From contig NC_134137.1 of NCBI RefSeq assembly GCF_033958435.1, positions 174,667,501 through 174,731,500 on the forward strand: a DNA stretch of 64,000 nt, read 5' to 3'. Within the stretch, counting starts at the first letter, position 1. Each line of letters begins with the position of its first letter. This DNA is from Carettochelys insculpta. Lineage: Eukaryota > Chordata > Testudines > Carettochelyidae. A model generated the notes under the pieces. That model worked only from the letters and a program-made list of their open reading frames with translations. It made no database searches and was not told where the DNA came from. Shown one piece after another: positions 1-11,769 of the stretch. The position numbers were made by a program, and so were the translations under genes.

Positions 1-307
1 GCTACTTGGATGCGTATCATCTGCATGTCCTCCAGGGCTGGTGCCGTCAACATTCAGCATCGAAGTAGCAATGGAGAACATCAGAAGGAGCCGCCCCAGA
101 AGGAAACGTGGAGCATCCACGCTCACAAGCGCTCTCTGTTGAAATAAGGAGCCAGGAAAGCCCACGGACCGGGTCACAGGCTGGACTAGCCCTTCCGGGT
201 CAACAGCAAGCTGCTCCTTGAATGGGCACTCCCAGACACACTCAGCCTGCACAGTACGAGGTCTCCAGAGTACTTTCCACACTCTTGCAGACCAAGTCAC
301 AGCAGAT

Positions 308-620
308 ATGGACCCCAAGCAGCAGCAGCAGGAAGAGGAGGCCCTCCAGGTAGTCATCCAGGGGGCAAGCGCCCTGCTAGGTGCTGCCCAGGAGGCCATC
401 AAGTGGTTCCTGCCAGAGGAGCCCTCCCCAGTGGCAGACGGGGACACCCTGACCACCGGGCTTCCCTCCTCCTCCCCTGCCGGCTGCTCCCCTGCCTCTG
501 GAGCTACCCCACCAGCTCCGAGTGGTCCGGCTGGGGGCTGGGAGGACCGGCAAGTATGGCCAGGATGCCTCCACTGGCCGGTCTTCAGCCCCATGGGCTC
601 TGGTCCTGGGGAACTTGCAG
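308..620 (+). pseudogene. Harbinger-type transposase N-terminal remnant
   Basis: The ATG at 308-310 opens MDPKQQQQEEEALQ, followed by a short helical stretch and a Pro/Ser-rich linker. The same MDPQ start with glutamine runs is retained at the matching place in the 711-bp deletion derivatives, and the element at 56374 has a similar MDLQ start before a clear transposase helix-turn-helix region. I therefore read this as the first part of the transposase. No DDE catalytic domain follows: the sequence runs directly into Gly/Ala-rich repeats that are the back of the - strand accessory gene. The open frame to 793 is probably read-through and not real coding. The assignment depends on the family comparison. 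Confidence 0.5.
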
Positions 621-2036
621 GTGGCACGGCAGGTGGGACAGCAGGTGGGGTAGCGAGCAGCGAGACGGGTGGGGTGACAGGTGGAGCAGCAGGCGGTGAG
701 GCAGTTGGGGTGGCAGGTGGCACAGCGGAGGGGCATCGGGTGGAGTGGCGGGGAGGGTGGCCCGGGGGACAGCAGGGGGTGGGAGCTGGGTGACAGCCTT
801 CTGGATCAACCTGACTATGTCCCAGAAGACTCCCATGAAGTCCTCCCACGCCGCCCACCACCAGGTGGACTCCTCCCAGTTGAAGTGGAGTCTCTCCTCT
901 GCCACTTCCGTCTGCCACCAGAGAGCTGCCAGGAGCTGGGGGTCCACAGGGGCCATCCCCAGGGTCTGGCAGTGGTGGGACCGTCCTGCTGGCCTTGGGG
1001 GTGTCTCCGGGCGCTGGTGGTGGCTGACCTCCAGCGGGCTGTCGGGGATAACAGAGGGTGCCTGGCTGCCAGGGGCGTCGGATGGTGCAGCTGCAGAAAG
1101 GGAAGGGAAGGCTGTTAGTACTGTGCCCTGGCCCGTGACCTATTCCCCCAACCCCCCCTTGGGTGCTGGGTCTCCATCCCCATCGGTGGGTATGATGTTC
1201 CTGTTGGCTGTCCCCATAGCACTGTCCCCCTGGCCCCGGGGTTAGGGCACAGTGCTGTCCATGAGTGCAGGGGCTGACGGGTGCTGATGGCTGTGCCGCT
1301 GTCCTGGGACCATGCTGTGGCTGGGTGGTTGCGGGTTGGGGTCAGCTAGGGGTGTGTGAGGCTCCCGGTCGTGTCTGGTACACCCGCCCTGTGGCCCATG
1401 GGTGTGTGCCCTGTGGGGTGCGTACCTGACTGTCCACTGCTACTGTCGGGAGAAGCCCGGTGGGCGGATGCCTGGCTGGTGCTCCAGGGGGGAGGTCTAT
1501 GAGGAGCCCCCCCATCTTGCTGCTGGACCCCTCCTCCGCTGTCCCGAAGGGGGGCTCCTTGGGTGGGACTGGCCTCCAGGCTGAACTCCGGCTCCGAGGC
1601 CTGCTGGGGCTCGTCGGCCATGGTGTCAAGGGTGGCCAGGGGGAAGAGGTGTTCCAGGGGCCCAGGATGGCCCTGAACTCCCTGTAATAGTGGCAAGCTG
1701 GGGGAGCAGCCCCAGACTGGCTGGCTGAGTCCTGGGCCTGGATGTACCCCTGGTGCAACTCCTTCACCTTACTCCGGACGTGATCCGGAGTGCGGGCAGG
1801 GTGACCCCGGACAGCCAGGCCCTCGGCCAGTCGGGCAAACGCTTCTGTGTTCTGCCACTTGCTCCCCATCATGTGGAGCACCTCCTGTTCACCCCAGAGC
1901 CCCAGCAGGTCTCAGAGCTCGGCCTCCGACCGGGAGGGGCCCCGCCTCTTTTTGGCCCCCGCTTGGCTGCTGGAGGTGCCTGGGTCCCTTCAGGAGGGGA
2001 GCCCTGGGGGTGCTTGGGGGGCTGGCTTGATGCCAT
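585..2036 (-). pseudogene. Myb/SANT-like DNA-binding accessory protein of family A Harbinger element (two exons, decayed)
   Basis: Reading from the ATG at 2036-2034, the product starts MASSQPPKH, then a basic Pro-rich stretch. A frameshift near 1935-1945 leads into a trihelix/Myb-SANT-like domain (EAEL..LLGLWGEQEVLHMMGSKWQN, then VRSKVKELHQGYIQ) typical of Harbinger accessory proteins, which bind the transposon ends and help nuclear import of the transposase. A TGA at 1914-1912 interrupts the first helix. A splice-donor-like CAG/GTACGC lies near 1425 and an acceptor-like TTTCTGCAG near 1093. Exon 2 encodes a Trp-rich C-terminal part (LLAALWWQTEVAEERLHFNWEE.TWWWAAWEDF), expected to contact the transposase. 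The tail after about 780 is Pro/His-rich. Two or more lesions make it inactive. The splice sites are inferred; reading phase across them is not clean. Confidence 0.6.
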
Positions 2037-2458
2037 GGGTGGTGGGTAGATGGGTCGGGGTCTGTAGAGGGAGTTCAGGGCTAGCATGTGCGTGTGCTGC
2101 TGCCTTCACGCTCTCAGCTTCCTGCCACAGGAAATCCGGGTCTGTGGTGCTTTAAACGCTGATGTGTATGGGGACCATAGAGCCCTGCAGGGGCTGGACA
2201 GAGCATCTCAACCCCTCAGCTGATGGCTGCCAAGGAGGACCCTGCTATTTCGAAGTAGCAGGACGCAGATCATCTACACACGCCTTACTTCGATGTTCAA
2301 CATCGAAGTTCAACATCGAAGTAGGGCGCTATTCCCTTCTTCGGATGGGAATAGTGATTTCAGCGTCGAAATAGTGCATGGCGTGTGTAGACGCGACGGG
2401 TGCTATTTCGACGTTCTGCTGGCTACTTTGAAGTAGCCGGCTAGTGTAGACACACCCT

Positions 2459-2707
2459 AAATGGCATTTCCTTGGGGGAGTTACAGTTTGGACTCACATT
2501 CTTTCCTATGAGCTGCGCTCCTGAGAGAACTACCTCTTCTGTAGCATAATGTGGATTCCCTTCTGACAGAGGTGCATAGAGAATTACAATCTGAACAAGA
2601 AGCCTACTCCACAAGGCTTACTGAGGGGGAACCGTGCTCCTGAATGACAACTCCACAAGGCAATGCATCGCTATGGGTAAAGCAGTTTAAGATCTACTGA
2701 CTCACAA
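2459..2707. other. No gene seen
   Basis: AT-rich sequence between the family A element and a Penelope-tail fragment. No motif recognised. Confidence 0.6.
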
Positions 2708-2862
2708 TGGTTTCAGAGGAGTAGTCATGTTAGTCTGTAGTTTCACAATAAACAAAACAGCAACAACAACAATAACACACAAGCTGTATTTGTAAAGACT
2801 AACAATTTTATTTATTAGGTCATGAGCTCTGATGGGTAAAACACACTTCTTCAGATTTTGTG
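2708..2862. repeat. Penelope-like element 3' tail fragment, single unit
   Basis: Contains the phrases TGTTAGTCTGTAG, TAAAGACTAACAA, TTTATTTATTAGG and GATGAGCTCTGATGGG..ACACTTCTTCAGAT, which in the same order make up one arm of the inverted Penelope-tail insertions at 15104, 36014 and 47712. Only one orientation is present here. Confidence 0.5.
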
Positions 2863-2864
2863 AA

Positions 2865-3140
2865 TGAAGCATTTTGGGTCAGTTCAATTAACCAAAATGA
2901 AACATTTCATTTTTGGGAATGCTGAAATGTTTCATTTTGATTCAAAAGTTGAAACTAAACATTCTTTTATTTCCAAAAATGACATTTTTTTTTAATTCCT
3001 GTTATGTGGGAAAAAGAAAATTTTAACTTTTGTACCAATTTAGGACAACACTCATTCCCCAAACCCTGTTGAGATGTTGGAATTTCTCATGGGGAGAAAT
3101 TTCAAATTTTGTATTGCTCCAGTGGTATGTTGTTTATTTT
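2865..3140. repeat. AT-rich dispersed repeat (AAATGTTTCATTTTG type)
   Basis: Runs of alternating GAAACATTTCA / TGAAATGTTTC phrases and TTTCAAATTTT. Similar wording occurs at 9340-9620 and 46975-47170, so this is probably a dispersed, internally inverted repeat. Family not identified. Confidence 0.35.
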
Positions 3141-3261
3141 CAGTTTTTTTTTCTTTTTTGTATAAACAATGAGGTACACCAGGAGTTCTATGTCTGATGC
3201 ACATAAAACTTATTAACTAATAATGGATATTATGTGCACAATTGTTCAGATACCTTTTAAG

Positions 3262-3970
3262 AGCCGCGTCTACACGTGCCGGCTACTTCGAAGTAGCCGC
3301 GCCAACTTTGAAATAGCGCCCGCCACGTCTACACATGGCGAGCGCTATTTCGAAGTTGAAATCGACATAAGGCAGTGAGACGTCGAAGTTGCTGTCCTCA
3401 TGAGGAGATGGGAATAGCGCCCTACTTCGAAATTGAACATCGAAGTAGGGCACGTGTAGCCGATCCGTGTCCCGCAACATCGAAATAGTGGAGTCCGCCA
3501 TGGCGGCCATCAGCTGAGGGGTTGAGAGACACTCTCTCCAGCCCCTGTGGGGCTAGATGGTCACCATGTGCAGCAGCCCTTAGCCCAGGGCTTCTGGCTG
3601 CTGCTGCCGCAGCTGGGGATCCATGCTGCATGCACAGGGTCTGCAACCAGTTGTTGGCTCTGTGGATCTTGTGCTGTTTAGTGCAAGTGTGTCTGGGAGG
3701 GGCCCTTTCAGGGAGCGGCTTGCTGTTGAGTCCGCCCTGTGACCCTGTCTGCAGCTGTTCCTGGCACCCTTATTTCGATGTGGGCCACTTTGGTGTGTAG
3801 ACGCTCCCCTGCAGCGCCTACTTCGATGTAGTGCTGCCCAACATCGACGTTGAACGTCGACGGCACCGGCCCTGGAGGACGTGTAGATGTTATGCATCGA
3901 AATAGCTTATTTCAATGTCGCTACATTGAAATAAGCTATTTCGATGTAGCATTCACATGTAGATGTAGCT
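3262..3970 (-). mobile_element. Non-autonomous family A Harbinger miniature, 709 bp
   Basis: Left end AGCCGCGTCTACACGTG and right end ACATGTAGATGTAGCT are inverted copies. Flanks are AAG on the left and AAT on the right, so the 3-bp target duplication is imperfect. Read on the - strand it keeps the leader, the MDPQ start codon with the poly-glutamine stretch (around 3620), then jumps to the other end of the large element. ACTTCGAAGT and ATTTCGAAAT palindromes are dense in both ends. It lies 0.8 kb from the large family A copy, in inverted orientation. Confidence 0.75.
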
Positions 3971-6335
3971 AATGAGATATAAATAAAGGCCTAAATGCAG
4001 CTCATGGAGTTGATATGCAATATTTTCCCTGCAAAAGGTAATTAATGTGCCTTCTCAACCAGTACAAAAAGAACTGTTTTGCCTTACAGAGTATTCAGGT
4101 TTTCTTGAGGGGTGAAAGAAACAGAATAATCAGCATTTGCTTTTTATTCTAGAGATATATTTTAGGGCTGGAGTGATCATTACACTCCACAGTGTCTATT
4201 ATCTACAATGGTGGCTTTTATCTATAAAATACTAAGATGATTTAAAAGGATAATTGTTTGCTGCTTTTGGGAACCACCTACTGATCTGTTTCCATTGAAT
4301 ATTGTTAAATTTTAAAACAAGGATAAGGATTTTGGATTAACAATGCAACTAAGAATGAATGTCATCCCTCAGGACCTTTACATACCCTTTTTTATGTTAA
4401 GCCCTTAACCCTGATCCAAAATCTAGTGAAGTCTGTAGAAAGTCTCCAATCGATTTCAGTAGGATTTGGACCATTAATCTTGAGTCACCATTCTGCAGCT
4501 GAGCTCCTACTTGGTGGTATAAGTACATCACCTCATAGTCTCAGAACAAAGAACAAATGTTTTTGTAATCCTTAGGCAGTAAGGGCCAAATTTTCAAACA
4601 AGTGCCTAATTTCTTCCCGTGGAACGTGTTTAGAGCAATGTTTTGTAAGCACAATGTACATCGTTGTGGTTTTAATGTTTGGTTCAGAGAGTCAGTCTTA
4701 GATTCATACTACCTCACATATATTTAACATTCCTTTTCATGAGTAGATTCTCTCTAACAAAGCTTACTGAATATAAAAAAGTACCAAAACTAAAAAGAAC
4801 AAATAGATATACTTTCACTCCTTAAGTCCTCACTTAAAATGAAATATTTACTCAGCAGAAAGATAATGAAGGACGAGAATCTTACAGCTTTGGAGACAAA
4901 AGATATATAGATATTTTAAACCCCAGAAGACAGCATTTTTATTTGTTTTGAAGCTATAGTAAAGTGCCATTTCCTTCTATCACCGCAGAAGTCTCTTCTC
5001 CCCCATTATTGGAAATGCTACTTTATTAAGCCCACAAGACCATTTGATCCAAGAAAGATACTGTGGCTGTAAAACCATGGTTATTTTTACAGTTTTCTTT
5101 GTTCATTGGTGGAGTTCTATCTCTTTATGTTCCTGACATTTCTGTGTCTCCTAAGCCTCACACCTCTACTGGGAGATGTTTTTATTTCACATTAATTGTA
5201 AGACAGGTTTGAAAGAATTTCCCTTTTATGAAGCAGCATGTTTCAATGGAAAGTTTAAATATTAATTCGGTTTTTCTGAATGCTCCCGCATTCAGATTGT
5301 TAACTCCTATTCTGTTCCTAAATTTTTAATGATCATTATTGCCCTGATCATCATCTTATGGAGGTCTGTATCAAAACTCTCATAAGAGTCAGTCCAATAA
5401 CTGATAATATATGATACTTTTAAAGCATTTCTATTTTGAAAATTCCACCAATTAGGTGTTCACCTAGTGAACATTTGCATTAGTTATAAAGAATAAACAC
5501 TGGCTGAAGAAAAGGTCTTTTAATTGTAAAAAGCCTTTGAAATGCACCATTAATCTGTTGAGCTTTTAGATATTTCTTTTGAGGAACTAAGAATATTTCT
5601 AGCCACTCTCCTTGTTAAGTTTTCATGGCTTCCTTGAGAGAATTAGCTTTCTCTGTAGCCCCAAGTCAGTTAATTATATCATATATCACAAATTTTCTTT
5701 ACACTTACAGAAGAGCTAAAAAGGCGGACAAGTATCAAGTTAAAAAGAATATTGATACGTCGTAAATGTTGCATATTAAAGAAGAATGATGATGAGAATT
5801 ACAGAACATTTTTAATGGAAATAGGTACAAAAGATGATTAAATGCCAGGAAGTACAGCATATTTGACCTACAAATTAGATAATATATGTGGGTAAGCTCT
5901 TACCAATTATTTTAAAGAAAATAATTAAAGATAGCTAGAATGATAAAACTATTGTGTCTCCCATATAGGAATCATGTGGGCAATAAACATGACTATATTT
6001 GCCAAGAGGAAACTTGCATTCTCTCTGAAAGTACAAAATGAAAGAATTATAGATTTGTACATTGTTCTGTACATGTATTAATGTAAATATAAGATAAAGT
6101 GAAAATGCTGCTGGACAAAAAAAAATTATTGCCCAAAGGGAAAGATTCTGATAATACATAACAACAAGAGAAATAAAATGGCAAGAATATGATCCTCTGC
6201 AAATCAATATATACCATTATCTTATTTCCAGGGGGTTAGTGTTTTATTTTCTTAAATTGCAATAGATTCTTTTTTAATAAAACACGCTTCAGAAGGATTT
6301 AAATGCCCATTCAATACCATGAGGCTACAGCCGTA
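3971..6335. other. Unique AT-rich sequence, no gene seen
   Basis: No coding frame, RNA gene or terminal inverted repeat recognised. A phrase near 4400-4470 (GATCCAAAATC...GATTTCAGTAGGATTTGGACC) resembles an old repeat tail that recurs at 46650 and 59740; it is too decayed to classify. Confidence 0.5.
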
Positions 6336-6696
6336 GGCTATGTCTACATGCAGCCTCTGTCAACAGAGAAACCTTGGCAGCACCTCTGTCAACAGATCAC
6401 ATCTACACATAAAAGCAGCTCGAAAGAGCAAGCTGCTCTGTCTACAGAGAGCAGCCGCACCGCCCTGCCCTTTGTTGACAGAACAGCTGACCAGAAGCTC
6501 TGCAAACAGGGCTGCCCAGGAACCGGAAGCCCTCTATGTTGACAGAAGTGTCTACGCAGGCACTCTGTTGACAAAACACTGTCGAGAGAGGCATTTTACC
6601 TGATCGGGGACAGGTATAACTCTGCCAGCTGAACAGCTGAGTTTTGTCGACAAAACCCCAATTTTGTTGACAGAGGCTGCCCATGTAGACGTAGCC
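6336..6696. mobile_element. Harbinger-like miniature of the GTCGACA / GTTGACAG type, 361 bp
   Basis: Ends GGCTATGTCTACATG and CATGTAGACGTAGCC are inverted repeats. The interior is filled with GTCAACAGA, GTTGACAGA and TTTTGTCGACAAAA in both orientations. The copies at 39600 and 45904 share the same interior vocabulary. Flanks are GTA and ATA, so no exact duplication is visible. Confidence 0.65.
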
Positions 6697-6707
6697 ATAG
6701 ATAACAG

Positions 6708-7078
6708 TTATTTTTGCAAAATAACTTTTCTAGCATTTACACTATGCACAAATTTCAAAATAAATTCAAAATAGCAGGTGCGTTATTTTGAATTTTGTAA
6801 ACTCATTGCAGGAGGAACACTGCCTCTTTTGAAATAGCTATTCAAAGTAGGTGCTATTAAGACATGGAATAGTGCTATTTCTAAATAAGCCATAATGGCA
6901 TCCAATAACACTATTTCTTAATAGGAATTAAGTATTCGGACATGCCATTTTGAAATAGCTGAGTGTCACTTCAAAATGCATTCTTAAGTGGATCTGTGTT
7001 ATTTTGCAATAAGCTATTTTGAAATAGCTCTTCCAGAATGGATTATTTCAAAATATCACTGCTGTGTAAACACAGCCC
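6708..7078. mobile_element. AT-rich miniature with TTTGAAATAGCTATT motifs
   Basis: Directly abuts the preceding miniature. Repeated TTTTGAAATAGCT / AGCTATTTCAAA units in both orientations and a right end GTGTAAACACAGCCC suggest a decayed terminal-inverted-repeat element. The left boundary is uncertain. Confidence 0.4.
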
Positions 7079-7204
7079 TGCAGGCCAGAGAAAAAGAAAA
7101 GAAAAGAAAAGGGAGAAAGACTTGACAAGTAGTAAGTACTGGAGCACACAGTGTACAGTGAACATATGTTCTCTCCTTTTCTTGTTCATTGGTTATTACA
7201 TCTA

Positions 7205-7637
7205 GGCTGTGGTCACACAACCCCCCTCCTTTCAGAGGGGGCATGGTAATGAGGCACTTTGGTAGATGCTAATGAGGTGCTGCCATGAATATGCAGTGCC
7301 TGATTAGCATAATGGTGGCTCGTGTGCTTCAAAAGTGCCACTTTTGGAATGCACGCCTCCCATGTAGCTGGTAGCATTTTGAAACGACCCCGATTTCAAA
7401 AGCCCTGTCTTCCCATTTGGTTTTGGGAAGAGGGGGCTTTCAAAATCAGGAGGGTCGTTTCAAAAAGTTCCTGGCTACACAGGCAGCCTGTGTTTTGAAA
7501 CTGGTGATTTTGGAGTGCACGTGGATACTACTATGCTAATGAGGTACTGCATATTCATGGCAGCGCCTCATTAGCAACTGCTGAAGTGCTTCATTACCAT
7601 GCTCCCTCCGAAAGGAAGGGCTAATGTGGCCACAGCC
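7205..7637. mobile_element. Fold-back miniature transposon with CTA target duplication, 433 bp
   Basis: Flanked by CTA at 7202-7204 and 7638-7640. Ends GGCTGTGGTCACAC and GTGGCCACAGCC are inverted, and almost the whole element is one long imperfect palindrome: GGTAATGAGGCACTT..., GCTAATGAGG..CATGAATATGCAGTGCC on the left is mirrored on the right, with the centre near 7415-7440. A truncated half of the same family is at 17168. Confidence 0.75.
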
Positions 7638-8249
7638 CTACTGACCTGTCAGATATGTAAGATAAGATGGAATGTAGTGACCTGCTTATTTAGTGTTGTT
7701 CACAGGGAGCATGGAATATCCGTGCTTCTTTGTTTGATCTTTCCCCAGCCTCGTTTCTGGGACCAGTGTTATGTAATGAGAGGTTGCCTACAACCTTCAA
7801 TGATTTAAAAATAAATAAAGATTCAAAACATTTTTGCAATATCTGTAGTGCTCCCATAATTGTTAGCAAGGACTTGAGTCTGGCAAGTGGATAACCCTGA
7901 GGTCAGAAAGGTGCCTTCTGCTGAAAATCCATTCTGAACTGGCAGAGACCGTTGTAATTTATTGAAAAATCACCACTTGCCATCTGTGTTCTGCGCCGTA
8001 GTGTTTACTGGAAACTTGCTGCAAGATAAAAATATCAGTACCTGTGCCTCAGCTCCAAATAGCTCGATCCCCAGCACCATGTGCAGGGTGCATGCTCTGG
8101 GGCATCTCTTGCATATACCTAAAGCAGCCAGAGGGAATCATACGTGCAATCATGGTGCATGGGTTCGGGGAGGAGGGCATGGGGTAATTGGGGTGGGATC
8201 TAAGACATGCTTTCTGCTCCAAAACTCTTGTGCTAGTCAGTGGGTGAAT

Positions 8250-8338
8250 GAGTTGGAACTGGTCCTGTTTTCAGCAGTGGATTGGACTCAATGACCTCCT
8301 GAGGTCTCTTTCAACTTGTGAGTCTATGATTCTGTGGT
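8250..8338 (+). mobile_element. CR1 LINE 3' end fragment
   Basis: TTTTCAGCAGTGGATTGGAC, then CAATGACCTCCTGAGGTCTC, TTTCAACTTGTGAGTCTATG and ATTCTGTG match the conserved CR1 3' terminus with its ATTCTATG tail. Only the 3' tip is recognisable, as is usual for 5'-truncated CR1 copies. Confidence 0.75.
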
Positions 8339-8609
8339 GCCCATTGCCAACCAACACTGCTTACTTACCTTAGGCCTGGTGAGCTAAAGAATAAATTTCT
8401 CATAAAATTATAGGGTTAAAGGGGACACAGGTACAACATGTCCTCCTGTTGCTGCTGCTTTCCATTCAATGTCTTATCTGCCCTTCCCCCACTTTCCTAT
8501 TTTGTGTGTCACGTCTGTGTGGTATGGACAGTGGAGTATGTGGGGGAGGGCAGATACTGCAGCATTCCGGCTTCTTGTACTGCAGCAATAGCACGGGAGA
8601 AACCTGGAG

Positions 8610-8610
<1 letters not shown>

Positions 8611-8676
<66 letters not shown>

Positions 8677-8705
8677 TGACTGAATGAACGAACGAATGAA
8701 TGAAA
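8611..8705. repeat. Compound microsatellite (TG)15(AG)15(AATG)n
   Basis: Exactly 30 bases of TG at 8611-8640, 30 bases of AG at 8641-8670, then AATG/AACG tetramers to about 8705. Confidence 0.95.
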
Positions 8706-8931
8706 GCCAAGAAATTACATAGACAACTTTAATCCTGGCATTTTCTAACTTCTGAGCATTTGACTTTACAACCGTAATGTTCTTTTAACATGTTTTTTAA
8801 ACAAAAATGGTTTCATAGGATGAACATTCTTATTGGGCCCCACTTAGATCATCAAAAGGGTGTGGCTCTTTAGATCTACCATAAAGACCTCTGCCACTTG
8901 TGCTAATGGAGTCTTTGGTAATACAGGTTGA

Positions 8932-9242
8932 ACATATCTCATTGGGCACCCTAGGGACCTGATCAGAGCTGGATGAGGGAATTTGCTGAGGATGGGAGGT
9001 AAATATTGTCAAGCACAATATCAACACGTCCACTGATTACTGGGCTCTTAGAAAACATTTAGGGGTACATTAGAACTAATTAATATCACAAGACAGTGAG
9101 AACCAGGACTGGTGGCTGTAAACAAACTTTATGGGACTGTGGGAAATTTGGCCACACTCATGATAAGTGGTTGTCCAGCTAACTAAAATCATGCCGGATT
9201 ATGGAGTTTGCTGGATGAGAGAATTCTGGATTAGAGAGGTTC
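8932..9242. mobile_element. Miniature of the TACAGGTTGAAC family, decayed
   Basis: Starts TACAGGTTGAAC and ends with GGATTAGAGAGGTTCC. Internal phrases (GACCTGATCAG, GGGCTCTTAGAAAACATTTAG, TTATGGGACTGTGGGAA, ATAAGTGGTTGTCCAGCTAA, ATCATGCCGGATTATGG) match the better preserved copy at 35291 in order. Confidence 0.65.
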
Positions 9243-9339
9243 CTCTCTGATGAGGCAGTCACCAAAGGGAGATGAAACATGCCAGTTGGCTTTCACAGCT
9301 GTTTGCTAACAGCAGATGAATATGGGTGAATAATAAATT

Positions 9340-9625
9340 ATCCAGGTTACTGGAAATTCTGAAAAGTAGAACCAAAACAAGTTTTGGATCAAACAAAAGG
9401 TTTTTGTTTGAGCTGAAATAAAACTTTGGATTTTGAGCATTTTTCAACTTTTTTGAAATTTTAAACGTTAGAGGAAATTTCAAAACCAAAGGTTATTTTC
9501 TGTCAAAACAATTGCTTTATTTAGGGGAAAAATTTATTGAAATTAAACATTTCAGTTTTCCCTGAATTTTGAGGGATTTTTCCCAAATCAAACAATTTGG
9601 TGAAACCAGCCCAGTTTTGCCAAAC
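9340..9625. repeat. AT-rich dispersed repeat
   Basis: Internally repetitive AAATTTCAAAACC, AACATTTCAGTTTTCCC and TTTGAAATTTTAA phrases, similar in style to 2865-3140 and 46975-47170. Family unknown. Confidence 0.35.
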
Positions 9626-10144
9626 ATTTTGTTGTTACCAAATCTACATTTTTGCAAGGAAAAAATATCACAAATTCTTGCCCAGATTTTATTGACACTC
9701 AGGAAGCCTGGGTTCTTTCACCAGTGGACAGTTTTCTAGTGTCTTCAGTCCATTCTGTCTCTATCCTCTAACTTCTCAGCCTGCCTTTATTCCCCTTTCT
9801 CCTTCCCTCCACTTCCCAGACTGCTTCTGCTCCCTTCAGATTTCCAGATTTCCTTCAAAATCAACCAGAAGCAAATAGCTGTCATGGAAAGCATCAGCAA
9901 ATTTAGAAGTGACTGAAAATGGAGGTGTATAATGGAGAGGCTATTGGGTGACCTTAAATACAGACATAGGTGTTGACTGTACTTCGAATGTATAGTCTCT
10001 GAAAATTTCACAGTCCTGACCGTCAAAGCTACGTGGACAAAACACCCAATGAAGACACAGCTGTTCAGACAGAAAACTGCTTCTCTTAGCATCTGTAATG
10101 CCATTCAGTGAGATAGTGCTCCTACACCAGCAGAAAAACTCCTT

Positions 10145-10440
10145 GGCTATCTCTACACTGCAGAGTTATTTCAGGATACTGAGGTATCCAACAATAGCAA
10201 CTCCATGTCTAGGAAATGTGCCCATTATTTCAAAATATTTTTGAAGTAATGTGGGCACACTGTTTCAGTATCCCTGCACACTTTGTTGCAGGAGAAAGAG
10301 ACGCCTTGAAATAGTGCAGTATTTCAAAATACTGTGCCAAATGATGAAATATTCTATTTTGAAATACACTTGAAATAAGATACACAATTTGCACAATTGT
10401 GTATCTTGTTCTGAGTTTAGGGCGCATTGTAGACATAGCC
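10145..10440. mobile_element. Miniature transposon with CTT target duplication, 296 bp
   Basis: CTT at 10142-10144 and again at 10441-10443. Ends GGCTATCTCTACACTG and TGTAGACATAGCC are inverted. The interior has GGATACTGAGGTATCC, ATTTCAAAATA and an ACACAATTTGCACAATTGTG palindrome; the elements at 14532 and 31388 are related. Confidence 0.75.
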
Positions 10441-11567
10441 CTTCTGTCAGCGTATGCTGCTTCTGTACTAGGGACTATGCAAGTATGGCTTTGCTTATAT
10501 AGCTATGCAAGTATAGGCTCTGTAGTGTATAGCTACTCCTATACCTGCAATATTGTATGAACATACATAACATACGGATGTGTATATGTCTTACCTCATC
10601 AACAGCAAAAGAAACATTTATTTTTATATGTCATTATTATCTAAATGGAAGTAGTAACCAAAAGTCAACTGAAAAAAAACACCAAACCCTTTCATGTGGG
10701 GGTGGAGGGGAAGTATTTCCTTTCTCAATGAATTTCCAATTACATGGAAAAAACAAATCATGGTCACATAAGTATTTTGTGCATATTATCACTATATGGT
10801 GTTTTCCTTTGCTGTTGCCTGTATATTTGTTTTATCTATTGTCTAGGATGTGTATAGAGTAAATATAAGAGAACTCTGTTGAAAATCCACTTGTACAACC
10901 ATCTCAGGGTAATTTACTACTTCAGAGCTTCAAATGGCGACATGTGAGAGAAGAACTCATATTTTTAGGCATGGTGTAAAAGTAAGATGGAAAAAAAAGA
11001 GCCAGCGAGACGCAAACTGAGTCTGGTGATAATGTGCCATTTATTCCTCGAGTTCATGCATTCTGTTTTTGCCACTGATGTTAGACTGTTCTCATTTTCT
11101 TTGGTTGTCAAAGCAACTATCATTTTGGACCATCCACTGATATTAAATAAGGATATCAAGTCAAGGAGAGCCAAAGACAGACACAGAAGAAGAAAGAAAG
11201 TGGAGAAAGTTACACAGCATTTTAAAAAAATAAAATGCTTCACATAAAAATGTGCAGCAGGAACTTTGATGACTAATTTGTATAATGTTGGATTTTCCAC
11301 CTGGAAGCAATAATCATTTTGATTGGTGATCACTAAAAGGATTTCCTCCTGAGTTTAATTTGGATCTGATTTCCACTTTCAAGATTCTGATTCTAAAGAG
11401 AGCTTAAATCAACCTCTTTCACCATGAATACAGAAAACAAAACTTTTAATTTCACCGGTGGCCATGTACATTGTCTGTATTCAACTCAGAGCAGACTGAA
11501 CCAGGGGAATACTGAGAAAAAAACATTAAAAAAACAAAACAAAACAAACCCTCACCATTCTGCTTAG

Positions 11568-11650
11568 AGCAGAGGTGGACACAATACGGCTCATGAGAAG
11601 GATCCAGCCTATTTGACATTTCTGTCTGGCCCGCTATTACTGCATAGGTC
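11568..11650. repeat. hAT-like repeat fragment
   Basis: AGAGCAGAGGTGGACACAAT then ACGGCTCATGAGAAGGATCC and TCTGGCCCGC resemble the end of a non-autonomous hAT family that normally reads CAGAGGTGGGCAAA..GGCCCG. Only about 80 bp is recognisable. Confidence 0.4.
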
Positions 11651-11714
11651 ATAAATGCTTAATATGAAAGAATCAATTCAATATTCCTTTAGTTAGTCAC
11701 TGCTTATTTTTAAG

Positions 11715-11747
<33 letters not shown>

Positions 11748-11748
11748 C
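11715..11748. repeat. (CT)n microsatellite
   Basis: Uninterrupted CT repeat with one CG interruption near its start. Confidence 0.9.
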
Positions 11749-11769
11749 CCCGCCGCTCCACTTTCAGTA

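Larger units (their letters stand above)
1..2458. mobile_element. PIF/Harbinger-type DNA transposon, family A, large copy cut by the window start
   Basis: The right end is visible: subterminal ACTTCGAAGT / ATTTCGA motifs and an outer GTGTAGACACACCCT end at 2458, followed by AAA. Bases 1-250 match, in the same order, the inner left part of the 711-bp copies at 28808 and 43552 read on their - strand, and 2162-2458 matches their other end. So 1-2458 is the same family with a long interior. The interior holds a transposase N-terminus on + and a Myb/SANT-like accessory gene on -, the two-gene layout known for PIF/Harbinger elements. Most of the transposase is missing, so this copy could not move alone. 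The terminal inverted repeat on the left lies outside the window. Confidence 0.75.

Noticed and set aside
218..793. 191-codon open frame on + ending in long Gly/Ala repeats
   Set aside because: Only the part from the MDPK start looks like transposase. The Gly-rich tail is the reverse side of the Myb gene's Pro/His-rich end.
6336..6696. Multiple GTTGACAG repeats considered as a CRISPR-like or binding-site array
   Set aside because: Spacing is irregular, orientation alternates and the termini define a miniature transposon in a vertebrate genome.
10965..11333. 122-codon - strand frame with hydrophobic stretch, considered as a membrane protein exon
   Set aside because: AT-rich chance frame with no splice context or recognisable domain.
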